A stretch of DNA of 64,000 nt from Deltaproteobacteria bacterium (lineage in GTDB: Bacteria > Desulfobacterota > Desulfobacteria > Desulfobacterales > G020354645). The first letter of the stretch is position 1, and each line of letters opens with the position of its first letter. The DNA lies in NCBI GenBank assembly GCA_020354645.1, contig CP070652.1:4192629-4256628 (forward strand), written 5' to 3'. Position numbers and translations under genes: made by a program. Under the pieces are notes generated by a model. It had not been told where the DNA came from. It did not search any database and saw nothing but the letters and a program-made list of their open reading frames with translations. Shown piece by piece: positions 17,675 through 26,897 of the stretch.

Positions 17675-19069
17675 ATGGCGCATTTTTCAGGTAAAACTCT
17701 AAAACAACCATGCAAAACTGCAAAAATTCTTAATCTTATCTTGGCACTAGCACTTTGCGGGCTGCTAATTTTTTCGTGTGCCCCTCCCGTCAAACATTAC
17801 GTCAAGTTAAATCAGTGTCTGGTCCAGCAGGATTACGCTTCAGCCATAACAGAGTTAAAAAAAAACAAACCAGATTATAAGGAAAGGAACGCAGCCCTTT
17901 ACTATCTGGAAGAAGGGCTTCTTTACCATTATGCCTCGGAACATCAGCAAAGCACTCAGAGCCTAACCAAAGCCGAGGGGATTATGGACGAGCTGTATAC
18001 CAAATCAATCTCAAAGGAAGCCGCCTCTTTCCTTATTAACGACAACACCGTCCCATACAGCGGTGAAGATTTCGAAAATGCCCTGGTCAACCTTTTCATG
18101 GCCTTAAACTATACGGCTGCCGGCATGCGGGAGGATGCCCTGGTTGAAGCCAGAAAAGTGGATAACAAACTCAATGTGATCAACAGTCGATATGACGACG
18201 ACAAAAAGAACGTTTACAACGAGGATGCCTTTATCCGCTTTTTAATGGGTGTCCTCTATGAGGCTAGCGGTGAGGTGAATGACGCCTTTATTTCCTATCG
18301 GAAAGCAGAGGAAACATACCGAACCGGCTATGCCGGCAATTACGGCCTTTCCGCTCCCACGTTATTGATTGAAAATCTTCTGATTTCCGCCAAGGAATTG
18401 AGCTTTAATGAGGAAATTGCCGAAATTCAGGCAGCCTACCCCGGGGTAACTTACATGAATCCGGCTGAAAAAAAGGAAATAGCAGAGATTTACTTCATCC
18501 ACTATAATGGCATGGGACCGGAAAAGGTTGAAAAACAGTGGATTATCCCCATGGCGGACGGTTATCTGGCCAAAATCGCTTATCCTGAATTTCAAAGGAA
18601 AAATTACCAGATACACCATGGTGATGTGTTCATGCGCAACATAGCAACCGGTCAGGCCTATCAGTTTCAGACCGTCTTGATGGAAGATATCGGCGCCATT
18701 GCCGTCATGAATCTGGAAAACCGTTTAACGCGAATTAAGGTCAAAGCCATCGCACGGGCCACCGCCAAATACCTGGCCACTAAAGCAGCAAGCAAGGTGG
18801 CTCAAGACCAGGGCGGCACCCTGGCCGGACTGCTGGTGCAGGTGGCGGGTAATGTTGCCGCGGCCGCAACCGAGAACGCAGATTTGCGGCACTGGAGAAT
18901 GTTGCCGGCTGAAATCAGGATCGGCAGAGCGGTGGTCCCACCCGGGGAATATGAGGGGGATATTCGATATGTCAACGCCAGCGGTCTCGAGATCTGCAAA
19001 CGACTGCTACAAAAATTCACCGTCCAGGCCGGGGAAAAGAAATTCTTGAATGACCAGACGATGCAATAA
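17675..19069 (+). CDS. COG3014-family lipoprotein
   Basis: Predicted lipoprotein of 464 residues, signal with lipobox LIFSC near residue 35. The N-terminal half is TPR-like and helical (QQDYASAITELKKNKP, ALYYLEEGLLYHYASEHQQSTQSLTKAE, NALVNLFMALNYTAAGMREDALVEARKV). The C-terminal half is more beta-rich with an alanine-rich helical segment (IARATAKYLATKAASKVAQ). This domain order matches the uncharacterised COG3014 family, which often travels with LpoB-like and LPP20 lipoproteins. Role unknown; an envelope assembly or cell-wall accessory function is inferred from neighbours. Confidence 0.82.
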   Translation: MAHFSGKTLKQPCKTAKILNLILALALCGLLIFSCAPPVKHYVKLNQCLVQQDYASAITELKKNKPDYKERNAALYYLEEGLLYHYASEHQQSTQSLTKAEGIMDELYTKSISKEAASFLINDNTVPYSGEDFENALVNLFMALNYTAAGMREDALVEARKVDNKLNVINSRYDDDKKNVYNEDAFIRFLMGVLYEASGEVNDAFISYRKAEETYRTGYAGNYGLSAPTLLIENLLISAKELSFNEEIAEIQAAYPGVTYMNPAEKKEIAEIYFIHYNGMGPEKVEKQWIIPMADGYLAKIAYPEFQRKNYQIHHGDVFMRNIATGQAYQFQTVLMEDIGAIAVMNLENRLTRIKVKAIARATAKYLATKAASKVAQDQGGTLAGLLVQVAGNVAAAATENADLRHWRMLPAEIRIGRAVVPPGEYEGDIRYVNASGLEICKRLLQKFTVQAGEKKFLNDQTMQ

Positions 19070-19092
19070 ACTCGTTTGCAACTCTACATCAA

Positions 19093-19144
19093 GCGAAGCT
19101 CCCCGCCCTGATGGGGCGGGGCTTGCAGGGAAGCGAACCGGCCC
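19093..19144. repeat. GAAGCTCCCCGCCC hairpin repeat, copy B
   Basis: GCGAAGCTCCCCGCCC-TGAT-GGGGCGGGG, followed by the shared flank GCAGGGAAGCGAACCGG. It lies between two lipoprotein genes of the same strand, so it is transcribed. Confidence 0.7.
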
Positions 19145-19241
19145 ACCCAGGCCATTTTGGCACCGCCCTGTCGGGTTAAAATAGCCCGGGCCGCCAAAAC
19201 AAGGTTTTCAAAAAGTCTTTCATAATCAAGGGGAAACAACA

Positions 19242-20456
19242 GTGACTCGAAATTGGAAACAAATATCGAAATTGGTTATCCCTATTGCACTGATGATCAT
19301 CGCAGGATGTGCAGCACCGCAACCGGGAATCCAACAGGAGAAGATCCGAGCGAATGCGGATCAAGCCTTTGAGGATTTAAGCGCTGAAGAAGACCCCTCC
19401 AGGCCGAAAGCCAGCCACCAAAGACAGAGCCGCGAAACAACACCCCAGCCGTCATACAGAACACAGACCGAGGCAGTTAAAGCTACTAAGGGTAAGCGCC
19501 CGGACTGGATTGACAGTGAAAGTCGGCAGTATCCAGCGGACCTGTATCTAACGGGTGTAGGCTATGCCCCTGACCGCCAAACAGCCGAAGATAGATCCCG
19601 GGCCGAGATCGCTAAAATATTTCACAGCAAAATCGATGCAAAGACCCGAACCTATCAGGAATATTTGCAGACCATATCCGGCAGTAAAACCAAAACCTCC
19701 GACCGCATCGCGATTGAGGACTTAACTAAAGTTTCAACCCAAAAGGTCCTGTCGGGCGTCCGTATCGTTGAGGTCTACCAACAAACTAAGCCGGAGCCTC
19801 TTTTTTACGCGCTGGCAGCACTTGATCGCCGTCAAGCACAAGAAATCCTGCAAAGCAAAATACGAGAACTGGATCAGGATATCCAGAAACTGATCGCCCT
19901 CAGTAACCGCCAAACAGATAAACTCAGCAAAATAAAAAACCTCAAAACGAGTGTGGGGGAATATATTTTAAGAGATGCCTATAACACGGAACTTCGAATC
20001 ATAAATCCCGCTGGACAGGGAATTCCCCCCCAGGTTAGTTTCAGCGCAATGAAAAAACAGTTGTCAGATGCGCTTCTTAGAGATTTTTTCATAGTCGTAT
20101 CCGTAAAGGGCAGCAGAGCGGGCGAAATCCGGCAATCTCTCATCGAAGCACTAAATCAAGAAGGGTTTTCGGTATCAGACGATCTGAGTCGCGCCAGTGT
20201 CCTGGCAAGGGGAACTATAGAAATCCATCCCATTGAACAGAAAACCTCGGAGTGGAAGTATGTCCGATGGAAAGCTTATTTCGATCTGGTCGATCAGCAG
20301 GGCGGCGCTGTTTTCGGCAGTGTCAAAAAGACTGGTAAAGAAGGACATCTGACCTTTCCAGAGGCTGAGGAGCGGGCTGTTCGGAAAATGCGAAAACTCC
20401 TGGCAGCTGAAATTGCCCAGGACATGACAAAATTTATTTTCTCTCAAGGTCAATGA
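19242..20456 (+). CDS. LPP20-family lipoprotein with C-terminal extension
   Basis: Predicted lipoprotein of 404 residues from a GTG start behind AAGGGG. Lipobox IIAGC (Cys23). A low-complexity linker (about 40-85) leads to the LPP20 core: RPDWIDSESRQYPADLYLTGVGYAPDRQTAEDRSRAEIAKIF and LSGVRIVEVYQQ...FYALAALDR. A further domain of about 200 residues follows (SAMKKQLSDALLRDFFIVVSV, RASVLARGTIEI, WKAYFDLVDQQG). The related, smaller LPP20 protein at 21657-22229 covers the core only. LPP20 proteins are outer-membrane antigens or flagellar/OMP accessory factors in other bacteria; the function here is unassigned. Confidence 0.82.
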   Translation: MTRNWKQISKLVIPIALMIIAGCAAPQPGIQQEKIRANADQAFEDLSAEEDPSRPKASHQRQSRETTPQPSYRTQTEAVKATKGKRPDWIDSESRQYPADLYLTGVGYAPDRQTAEDRSRAEIAKIFHSKIDAKTRTYQEYLQTISGSKTKTSDRIAIEDLTKVSTQKVLSGVRIVEVYQQTKPEPLFYALAALDRRQAQEILQSKIRELDQDIQKLIALSNRQTDKLSKIKNLKTSVGEYILRDAYNTELRIINPAGQGIPPQVSFSAMKKQLSDALLRDFFIVVSVKGSRAGEIRQSLIEALNQEGFSVSDDLSRASVLARGTIEIHPIEQKTSEWKYVRWKAYFDLVDQQGGAVFGSVKKTGKEGHLTFPEAEERAVRKMRKLLAAEIAQDMTKFIFSQGQ

Positions 20457-20533
20457 TGTGGTAAGATACCGGCTAAATTTTACGGTAAGATGTGAAAAAC
20501 CAGAACACCCCCATAGAAAGGAGGTAAGAAGCA

Positions 20534-21646
20534 ATGAACACGCGCAAATTACGAATCGCGCTCACGGCTGTCATTGCAATCATTTTTTGCCTGGTCAGTT
20601 TCCCGGCAGTTGCTGCTTCGCCCAAACAGATCTATAAAAAGGCCGGACCCGGTGTTGTTTTCATTTTAGCTTCCGAGGGCTCGCAAATGGGAAGCGTCGG
20701 CACAGGTTCCATCATTCGCACAGACGGACTTGTTATAACGAATGCTCACGTCTTTGCCAAACCCAATTCATCGAGATTGAAATCCGACATTGCAGTTTTC
20801 TTGAAGCCCGGGCGGGTGACCGGAAACCACAAAAGAGACTTGTCTCATCGATATAAAGGTACAATTCTGGCATACGATACGCCTTTGGACCTTGCACTGC
20901 TAAAAATTACGGGCGTTGAGGCACCGCTCACCACCGTAGAATTTGCCGACTCGGACGAAGTTGATATTGGCGATAAGGTATATGCCATCGGCCATCCCGA
21001 GCAGGGCGGTTTATGGAGCCTGACATCCGGTGTCATCAGCGCTTACCGAGCGGATTTTGGCGGGGTAACGGGAAAAAATCTGTTTCAGACCGATGCCAGT
21101 ATTAATCGGGGCAATTCCGGGGGTCCTCTCTTGGATGAACAAGGGGATATGGTCGGGATTAACTCCATGATCGCAAGAAAAGCAGCGAACGGTCTGACCA
21201 TAACTGATGTAAATTATTCGATCATGTCCAATGTGGCCGTCAACTGGTTGGCCGGTTTAGGGTACACCCTCCCGGTAAACCGTCAAACCACACCCGAACC
21301 CAGTGGAGAAGCTGCCGACACCCCAAAACAGACCGAGGAAAAATCTATTCAGCCCAAAACAGAGGAAAAAGTTCAACCATCACAAGACCAACCGGTTAAA
21401 GAAAAAGTCACACCCCAAAAAGAGGTGGTGACCAGCCCGGAAAAGACTGAAGAAAAATCGACACAACCCAAAGAATATAAACCGGTAAAAGAAGCCAAAA
21501 AGACTCAGAAATCAGGTGGCGGTAAAATTTTGACCAAGAAAAAACCATACAAGATGAGTAAGTTGCTTCGCGACATACAGGAAATGGAAGATATGATGGA
21601 AGAAATGCGTGGAAAAATAAAGCGACAAAAAGAAAAAAAATGGTAA
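20534..21646 (+). CDS. Secreted trypsin-like serine protease (DegP/S1C type) with charged C-terminal tail
   Basis: Exported 370-residue protein; Sec signal cleaved near AVAA-SP (about residue 28). The protease core has His in TNAHVF, Asp in PLDLALLK and Ser in NRGNSGGPL, the complete DegP-like triad. There is no PDZ domain after the core. Instead a 130-residue low-complexity tail rich in Pro, Glu, Lys and Gln with repeated TEEKS.QPK units ends in a basic helical segment (LLRDIQEMEDMMEEMRGK). The tail may span the periplasm or bind peptidoglycan or partners. It lies between the two LPP20 genes in the same operon, behind an AAAGGAGGT ribosome site. Confidence 0.9.
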   Translation: MNTRKLRIALTAVIAIIFCLVSFPAVAASPKQIYKKAGPGVVFILASEGSQMGSVGTGSIIRTDGLVITNAHVFAKPNSSRLKSDIAVFLKPGRVTGNHKRDLSHRYKGTILAYDTPLDLALLKITGVEAPLTTVEFADSDEVDIGDKVYAIGHPEQGGLWSLTSGVISAYRADFGGVTGKNLFQTDASINRGNSGGPLLDEQGDMVGINSMIARKAANGLTITDVNYSIMSNVAVNWLAGLGYTLPVNRQTTPEPSGEAADTPKQTEEKSIQPKTEEKVQPSQDQPVKEKVTPQKEVVTSPEKTEEKSTQPKEYKPVKEAKKTQKSGGGKILTKKKPYKMSKLLRDIQEMEDMMEEMRGKIKRQKEKKW

Positions 21647-21656
21647 GGAGGTAACC

Positions 21657-22229
21657 ATGAAAGCAAAACATCTACTGGTTTTCAGCGTTCTTTTGTCTAT
21701 GGCGATGGTATTAGTGACAGCTTGTGCCACACCTGAGAAGACCGCCGACACGGCCGAGAAGGGTCCGGAGTGGGTTTTGAAAGGCAGCGGGGCATTTGAT
21801 GTGGAAGGAAGCAAAGTCTTTTACGGAGTCGGCGCGGCTTCTGGTATCAAAAACAAAGCCCTTCTGCGCAAAACCGCCGATAACCGAGCTCGGGCCGAAA
21901 TTGCTCAGACTTTGGAGACTTATGTAGCCTACCTGGCCAAAGATTACATGGCATCCACCACTGCCGGTGACATGTCAAAATCTTCGGAAGAACAGCATGT
22001 GGAGCAGGCGCTGAAAACTTTTACCAAAGCCACCCTGCACGGGGCCCAAATCGTTGATCGCTGGCAGGATCCCGCCGACGGAACTTATTACGCCCTGTGC
22101 GAACTCGATATGCTTACTTTCAAGGAAGCCCTGGATGACTATAAGGAACTGGATGCCAAAGTACGGGATTACGTCAGGGAGAATGCTGAAAAAATGCACG
22201 ACGAATTGGAAGAGTTAGAGAACCAATGA
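21657..22229 (+). CDS. Small LPP20-family lipoprotein
   Basis: Predicted lipoprotein of 190 residues; lipobox VTAC (Cys23). The core GPEWVLKGSGAF, KVFYGVGAASGIKN, RKTADNRARAEIAQTLETYV and ATLHGAQIVDRWQDP...YYALCELDM matches LPP20. The C-terminus is acidic and helical. It is a paralogue of the core of the 19242-20456 product. Separated from the protease gene by 10 bp with AAGGAGG overlapping the spacer, so translated from the same transcript. A terminator follows. Confidence 0.85.
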   Translation: MKAKHLLVFSVLLSMAMVLVTACATPEKTADTAEKGPEWVLKGSGAFDVEGSKVFYGVGAASGIKNKALLRKTADNRARAEIAQTLETYVAYLAKDYMASTTAGDMSKSSEEQHVEQALKTFTKATLHGAQIVDRWQDPADGTYYALCELDMLTFKEALDDYKELDAKVRDYVRENAEKMHDELEELENQ

Positions 22230-22311
22230 TTAACAAAATTACAGACAACTGAGAGGTCTTGACACGTTTCTCGGGGTCCATATATGAAGCCAAGATTTCT
22301 CTGGCAATAAT

Positions 22312-22345
22312 AAAAGGCAGCATTATAAATGCTGCCTTTTTGTTT
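22312..22345 (+). terminator. Intrinsic terminator after the lipoprotein cluster
   Basis: AAAAGGCAGCAT-TATAA-ATGCTGCCTTTTTGTTT forms a 12-bp stem followed by a T-tract, about 80 bp past the LPP20 stop. It marks the end of the transcript that starts before 17029. Confidence 0.87.
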
Positions 22346-22678
22346 AAGGACAAGCGTGGAGTTCTTATTTCGATAGAAATGTTTTAAGAAACCCTTCCGT
22401 CAATTCGCCCCCCAGATAATCCAAGGCCTAGTCCGGTGAAGAATATCGAGGCGTTAGTTTTTTGAATTGAACCGCTTCAGGTTGTCGCTAAAATAACTAT
22501 CCTTACCCAGGCCAAAATCAATCGAAAAGATTTTTGAAAAGCACGCTTGGTCTGATTGCCCTTGATCACATACAAATATATATGGGATAATGAGTCGTTT
22601 TTTAAGATCGGACAAATTACCCCAAGGGTTAATTTTTACAAATATAGCTTTGAACAAATAAACGCAAAGGAGATCAGC

Positions 22679-23683
22679 ATGAAAGCCATTAGGCTGCTAA
22701 CAATCAGTATCGTGATTGCTTTGACTCTTAGTGGCTGCGTAGTCACTAAAAAAAGCTATACCCAGCTGCTGAGTGAAAAGACCGCCCTTGATCTTGAGAA
22801 GCAAAAAGTTGAATTAGAACTGGCGGACACCCGGGCGGAAGATGAAAAGAAAATCGCCGAGCAGAAAAACCGTATCACAAAACTGGAACAAGAGGTTGTG
22901 GATCTCCAGGCCAAATATGATCAGGATATTGCGGCAGCCGCCTCGAGACAAACGGAATTGTCAAAAAGCCTGGAAGTTCTAAAAGAAGAATCATCTGAAG
23001 AAACCCAGGATTTATTACAGCAAATCACTGAACTGCAGGACAAATACGACACAGACTTAAGTATAAAAAACGACACAATCGATACGTTAAAAAACGAACA
23101 GCGGGAGAAAATCGAAGAGTTGAACAACCGGCTGGATCATGAAATTCAGTCCAATAAGCTCGTGGTTGAGAGGCTGCTGAGTGAAATTGAAAAATTGGAA
23201 GCTTTGACGGCCGAACAGGAAAAAGCGATGAAAGAATTGGCGGATCAGGCCGATCAGCTGGAACATCAGCTAAAAGATGAAATCGAAAAAGGTGAAATCC
23301 GCCTAAAACGTTACAAAACCAAGACCATCATCAATATTGACAACAGCATCCTATTTGATTCCGGTAAGGCGGAAGTGAAAGAGGGGGTCAAAAAATCCCT
23401 TTCAAAAATCGCAATAGCGCTCAACAATTTTCCGGAAAATAATATCCAGATTGAAGGGCATACGGATGATGTTCCTATCCATACAGCCAAATTCCCATCC
23501 AACTGGGAGCTTTCCGCGGCACGCGCCTTGGCGGTACTTAAATTTTTTGTGGATAAAACTGATGCAGATCCCCGGAAGTTGTCAGCGGTTGGGCACGGAG
23601 AGTACCACCCCCTTGTCCCCAATGATACTCCTGAAAACAGACGGTTAAACCGCAGAGTGGACATTGTAATTTTACCCAAATAA
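22679..23683 (+). CDS. OmpA-family lipoprotein with long coiled coil
   Basis: Predicted 334-residue envelope protein: lipobox LSGC (Cys19 region), a long heptad-rich coiled coil (about 35-210, rich in Glu, Lys, Leu, Gln), then a C-terminal OmpA/MotB peptidoglycan-binding domain. The last shows the strand ILFDSGKAEVK, the binding motif IQIEGHTDDVPI, and NWELSAARA and NRRLNRRVDIVI. The architecture suggests a spacer anchoring the outer membrane to the cell wall. The ATG at 22679 follows AAAGGAG; the longer upstream frame to 22556 lacks signal-peptide character and is rejected as start. It has its own transcript after the terminator at 22312. Confidence 0.9.
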   Translation: MKAIRLLTISIVIALTLSGCVVTKKSYTQLLSEKTALDLEKQKVELELADTRAEDEKKIAEQKNRITKLEQEVVDLQAKYDQDIAAAASRQTELSKSLEVLKEESSEETQDLLQQITELQDKYDTDLSIKNDTIDTLKNEQREKIEELNNRLDHEIQSNKLVVERLLSEIEKLEALTAEQEKAMKELADQADQLEHQLKDEIEKGEIRLKRYKTKTIINIDNSILFDSGKAEVKEGVKKSLSKIAIALNNFPENNIQIEGHTDDVPIHTAKFPSNWELSAARALAVLKFFVDKTDADPRKLSAVGHGEYHPLVPNDTPENRRLNRRVDIVILPK

Positions 23684-23841
23684 GCCACCGCGCGACAAAT
23701 AAACTGTTGGTATTTTTCCGGCAAGGTTCTTACATCGATTTACGGAAAAAGGCAGAGGTGCGGAATCTTTACGGCCAAAAAGACAAAAATAGATACGCTT
23801 TCAATTAGGTGGAAAGTGCCAGCGTTGGGATAAACTAACGT

Positions 23842-24522
23842 TTATGTGGAGCCCAGCAAGCGACGTTTGACACTCCGATAAACACGCTTGATCCAGTGTG
23901 ACACTTGTTCAACAACGGTGCGGTTATAATATTGCCGGTCTTCTTCGGAAATATTTTCGAGCTTTCGGTTGTACTTTAATTTTGCCCAGGCGTTATAATC
24001 AAATTTTTTCGCAAGTTTATACAAATAATGATTCAAGGGCGCAAAGCCTGATTTTCTCACGATCGCGGCGCCAAAATCGATCAGATAAGGGTTTTGTCCA
24101 TTAACCACGAGAATGTTATCCTTTTTTTTGAGGTCAGTGTGGGCAACCCCGAGATCGTGCATGCCTTTAATCAGATTCAAAAGAGTTTCAAAAAACAAAT
24201 CGCGATTCTCAATCTGGGCGGATCTCATCGGAGTCCCATCGATAAATTCAAGAATCAGGTAGCGTCTCTCAAAAAACCCATAACATGCAGGGATGCCATT
24301 CAGACCGGAGAGACGGGTGTATACCCTGTATTCATTGCGCAGCATCCATCGACGAACAAGTTTTCCGAATCCCCATCCCATGGGCGCTTTTATGATAAGC
24401 CGCTTGTCCTTACCCTCATATCTGTAAGTATGTCCCTGATATCCGCGCCTAAAAATATTTGACCTATACCTGACGCTGCTTTTTATCCATTTCAGGATCT
24501 CGCCCTCATTGAGTCCAGCCAT
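23842..24522 (-). CDS. Small protein-kinase-like / WaaP-like lipopolysaccharide kinase family protein
   Basis: 226-residue cytoplasmic kinase-fold protein. Visible elements: a glycine-containing N-lobe with the lysine strand RLIIKAP, catalytic loop VAHTDLKKKDN (HxDxxxxN), and metal-binding DFG in YLIDFGAAIV. The basic C-terminus (IKRVYRSVKRRLLG) could be membrane-associated. The length and HTDLKKxN loop resemble the Kdo/WaaP or RIO-like group that phosphorylates LPS or small molecules; the substrate is unknown. It lies 21 bp downstream of the methyltransferase gene, likely one transcript. Confidence 0.75.
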   Translation of the reverse strand: MAGLNEGEILKWIKSSVRYRSNIFRRGYQGHTYRYEGKDKRLIIKAPMGWGFGKLVRRWMLRNEYRVYTRLSGLNGIPACYGFFERRYLILEFIDGTPMRSAQIENRDLFFETLLNLIKGMHDLGVAHTDLKKKDNILVVNGQNPYLIDFGAAIVRKSGFAPLNHYLYKLAKKFDYNAWAKLKYNRKLENISEEDRQYYNRTVVEQVSHWIKRVYRSVKRRLLGST

Positions 24523-24543
24523 GTTTTTAAGTCGAGATGCCTC

Positions 24544-25113
24544 TTAAAGCTTTAAATACAGATAATAAAGACAAAAGAGCAGAAAAACAGCGATGAGAGG
24601 TTCACCATTTTGCCGCAAGCTTTGCCAGAAGGACCAACTGCCGCGTTGGTCACTGCCAAGGGGCTTAAAGCGTGGAATAAGTGCCTTGGTTTGCTGACGC
24701 CATGATTCCCAGTCTTCTTTGAATAGACGATGAAGTTTATCGTCTTCACGTCTGATAGCGGGCGGGTAAAAGCATATCAAAATGAGTATAAACAAAGGCA
24801 AACTCCACCACAAACCAGAGGCAAGGGTAAAGCCAGTTCCCAGCAAAATGTTGCCGACATAAAGCGGATGCCGGACATAAACATAGGGACCGTTGGTTGC
24901 GAGAACTTCGTCTTTTTTAATATGCCCCGATGCCCACATCCGCACGGCAATACCGAGCAATACAAACCCTGCGCCCCCTCCCCACAAAATGAGTTTCGGA
25001 TTTCCTGCCGCACTGATAAGAACAATATAGGCTATACCAATGAACTGCCGATACCGCTGGCGGCGATATCGAACATTATAAAAAAATTGTTGTAATCCGG
25101 ATGCTTTTTCCAT
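24544..25113 (-). CDS. Isoprenylcysteine-methyltransferase-type membrane methyltransferase
   Basis: 189-residue membrane protein with about four hydrophobic segments and the ICMT/phospholipid methyltransferase signature GPYVYVRHPLYVGNILLGTG followed by RREDDKLHRLFKEDWESWRQ. Members use SAM to methylate lipids or protein carboxyl groups; bacterial substrates are mostly unknown. A TTG start at 25140 is possible, but the ATG at 25113 is preferred because it begins near the family N-terminus. It may act on an envelope lipid with the neighbouring WaaP-like kinase (inference from adjacency). Confidence 0.82.
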   Translation of the reverse strand: MEKASGLQQFFYNVRYRRQRYRQFIGIAYIVLISAAGNPKLILWGGGAGFVLLGIAVRMWASGHIKKDEVLATNGPYVYVRHPLYVGNILLGTGFTLASGLWWSLPLFILILICFYPPAIRREDDKLHRLFKEDWESWRQQTKALIPRFKPLGSDQRGSWSFWQSLRQNGEPLIAVFLLFCLYYLYLKL

Positions 25114-25239
25114 TAGGGACCACTTTCTTTTGAACTTCAATTACACAAGTGAATGGATATTATTTGATCCGGGCGAAGTATGTATGAATGGCGGTAAGGT
25201 GTCAAGCGGATATTATCCTCCGCCAATTTGAAAAAAAAA

Positions 25240-25266
25240 GGCTAACCGGGCTACCAACGGTTAGCC
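25240..25266 (+). promoter_or_regulatory. Hairpin before a putative small ORF
   Basis: GGCTAACCG-GGCTACCAA-CGGTTAGCC forms a 9-bp perfect stem flanked by A-runs on both sides, immediately upstream of an AAAAAGGAGGGG ribosome site. It could be a transcript end, a protective 5' stem or a ribosome-site regulator. Confidence 0.5.
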
Positions 25267-25283
25267 AAAAAGGAGGGGTACAG

Positions 25284-25403
25284 ATGAAGGAAGAAAAGGA
25301 CTTACGTGTTATGTTGTTCAAAGATCATGCCAAAAACAATATGAGCCTTGGGAATTATAAAATTAATTTTAAGTGTCTGAATTTTTTAAATTATTTTTTG
25401 TGA
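25284..25403 (+). CDS. Putative 39-residue small protein
   Basis: An ATG follows a strong GGAGGGG ribosome site at 9-nt spacing and opens a 39-codon frame beginning MKEEKDLRVMLFKDHAKN, with a hydrophobic, asparagine-rich end. Support is only the ribosome site and the preceding hairpin. The rest of the 25404-25760 gap is AT-rich with no other gene. It may be a false positive. Confidence 0.3.
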   Translation: MKEEKDLRVMLFKDHAKNNMSLGNYKINFKCLNFLNYFL

Positions 25404-25760
25404 TAGCTTGAAAGCAATCGTAATTTTTTAAAGCCGTCACGTTTTTTCCCCGCATAAGGTTCAGATTCGTTAACCAATCAACCTAAAATCCAATAAACCG
25501 CTTGATTTTAATAGCTATATTTATTAGTTAAAGCGGTTCAAAATTTTGAACTTTAACTCGCAACTATGGATCCTTTTAATAAAACATACTGTTATCAATA
25601 CAAATAATTAAGTTTATAGTTCTGAACAATCGATTCCGAATTATACTACGAAACCGCCAGTCAAATCCCAGAAAAGTTTCCCGCTAATGGTCCGGTTAAA
25701 GCCAAACCCCATATATCGCTATTCATTCTCTCCATTAGCTCATCAAAAAAATGATAATCC

Positions 25761-26774
25761 CTACATACCGACACCATCGATGACGGAACCGCAATGTTTG
25801 CACTGGCCGTTATTGATAAGGTAGCGACTAATTTGAAACCCCCACCGGTCAATGAGTACGTTACCACAGCTAAAACAAAATGTTTTTTCGCCCATGTCCC
25901 CCGGAACATTGCCGGTATAAACATATTTCAACCCGGCTTTGATACCAATTTCACGTGCTGCTACAAGGGTTTGTCGTGGTGTTGATGGGCGGTCAATGAG
26001 TTTGTAGGTCGGATGAAACCGACTGATATGCCAAGGAATTTCGGGGCCTAAGGATTCTGCCAGAAAAGAGGCCAGTTTCTCAAGCTCGGAAGGGGCATCG
26101 TTCAAACCCGGAACAATAAGCGTCGTCACCTCCAGCCAAATACCCTGAGACTTCATAAGTTTTAAAGTCTCTTTGACGTGAGCCAGTCTCGCGCCGCACA
26201 GTTCTTTATAGTATTTATCACTAAACGCCTTCAAATCGACATTGGCCGCGTCCAGGTAAGGGGTGATCATCTCAACCGCCTCTGGGGTCATGTAACCATT
26301 GGTTACAAATACATTCCGAATACCTTTTGCGCTAGCGAGTTTGGCAGTATCGTAGGCAAACTCAAAAAATACGGTCGGTTCGGTATATGTATAGGAAATA
26401 CTTCGGCAATTGCCCCTTTCCGCTGCGTCCACAACCCACTGCGGATCGGCCTCATCGCCCATAATCATACCCTGATGATCCGACGGCATCTGCGCAATGT
26501 CTGCGTTTTGACAAAACAAACATTTAAAATTGCAGCCAACAGTGGCGATGGAATATGAAAGACTGCCGGGTAAAAAATGGAAAAGCGGTTTTTTTTCAAT
26601 CGGATCAATATGTCGGGCGATTAATTTTCCGTAGACCAATGTCTCCAATACACCGGATTTGTTTTCCCTCACGTTGCACTTTCCGCGCCGTCCCTCTTTT
26701 ACGATACACCGATGACTGCAGAGATTACATTTAATTTTATTATCCTCAAAAGAATCCCAAAGATAGGCTTTCAT
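25761..26774 (-). CDS. amrS: AmmeMemoRadiSam-system radical SAM enzyme
   Basis: Radical SAM protein of 337 residues related to pyruvate formate-lyase activases and assigned to the uncharacterised AmmeMemoRadiSam system. The N-terminal CNLCSHRCIVKEGRRGKC is a first cysteine-rich motif, then GCNFKCLFCQN is the radical SAM CxxxCxxC loop (about residue 80). SYTYTEPTVFFEF and the GLND loop are typical. The C-terminal CFSCG...QCKHCGSVI forms a likely zinc or Fe-S site. The usual Memo and AMMECR1 partners are not adjacent here; they would have to be elsewhere. Confidence 0.9.
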   Translation of the reverse strand: MKAYLWDSFEDNKIKCNLCSHRCIVKEGRRGKCNVRENKSGVLETLVYGKLIARHIDPIEKKPLFHFLPGSLSYSIATVGCNFKCLFCQNADIAQMPSDHQGMIMGDEADPQWVVDAAERGNCRSISYTYTEPTVFFEFAYDTAKLASAKGIRNVFVTNGYMTPEAVEMITPYLDAANVDLKAFSDKYYKELCGARLAHVKETLKLMKSQGIWLEVTTLIVPGLNDAPSELEKLASFLAESLGPEIPWHISRFHPTYKLIDRPSTPRQTLVAAREIGIKAGLKYVYTGNVPGDMGEKTFCFSCGNVLIDRWGFQISRYLINNGQCKHCGSVIDGVGM

Positions 26775-26897
26775 GATCGTTTCCGTTTAATTTAATAAGG
26801 TCGAAAAACTTCAGATTACAAACAACAAAGGTGATTCTGGTAAAGGGTGTCAATCGAATGGTGCTGTAATCAGATATATTTCTACCGAAATCTTGAA

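Noticed and set aside
22556-22678. Upstream extension of the OmpA-type lipoprotein
   Set aside because: It would bury the signal peptide and lipobox; the ATG at 22679 has AAAGGAG.
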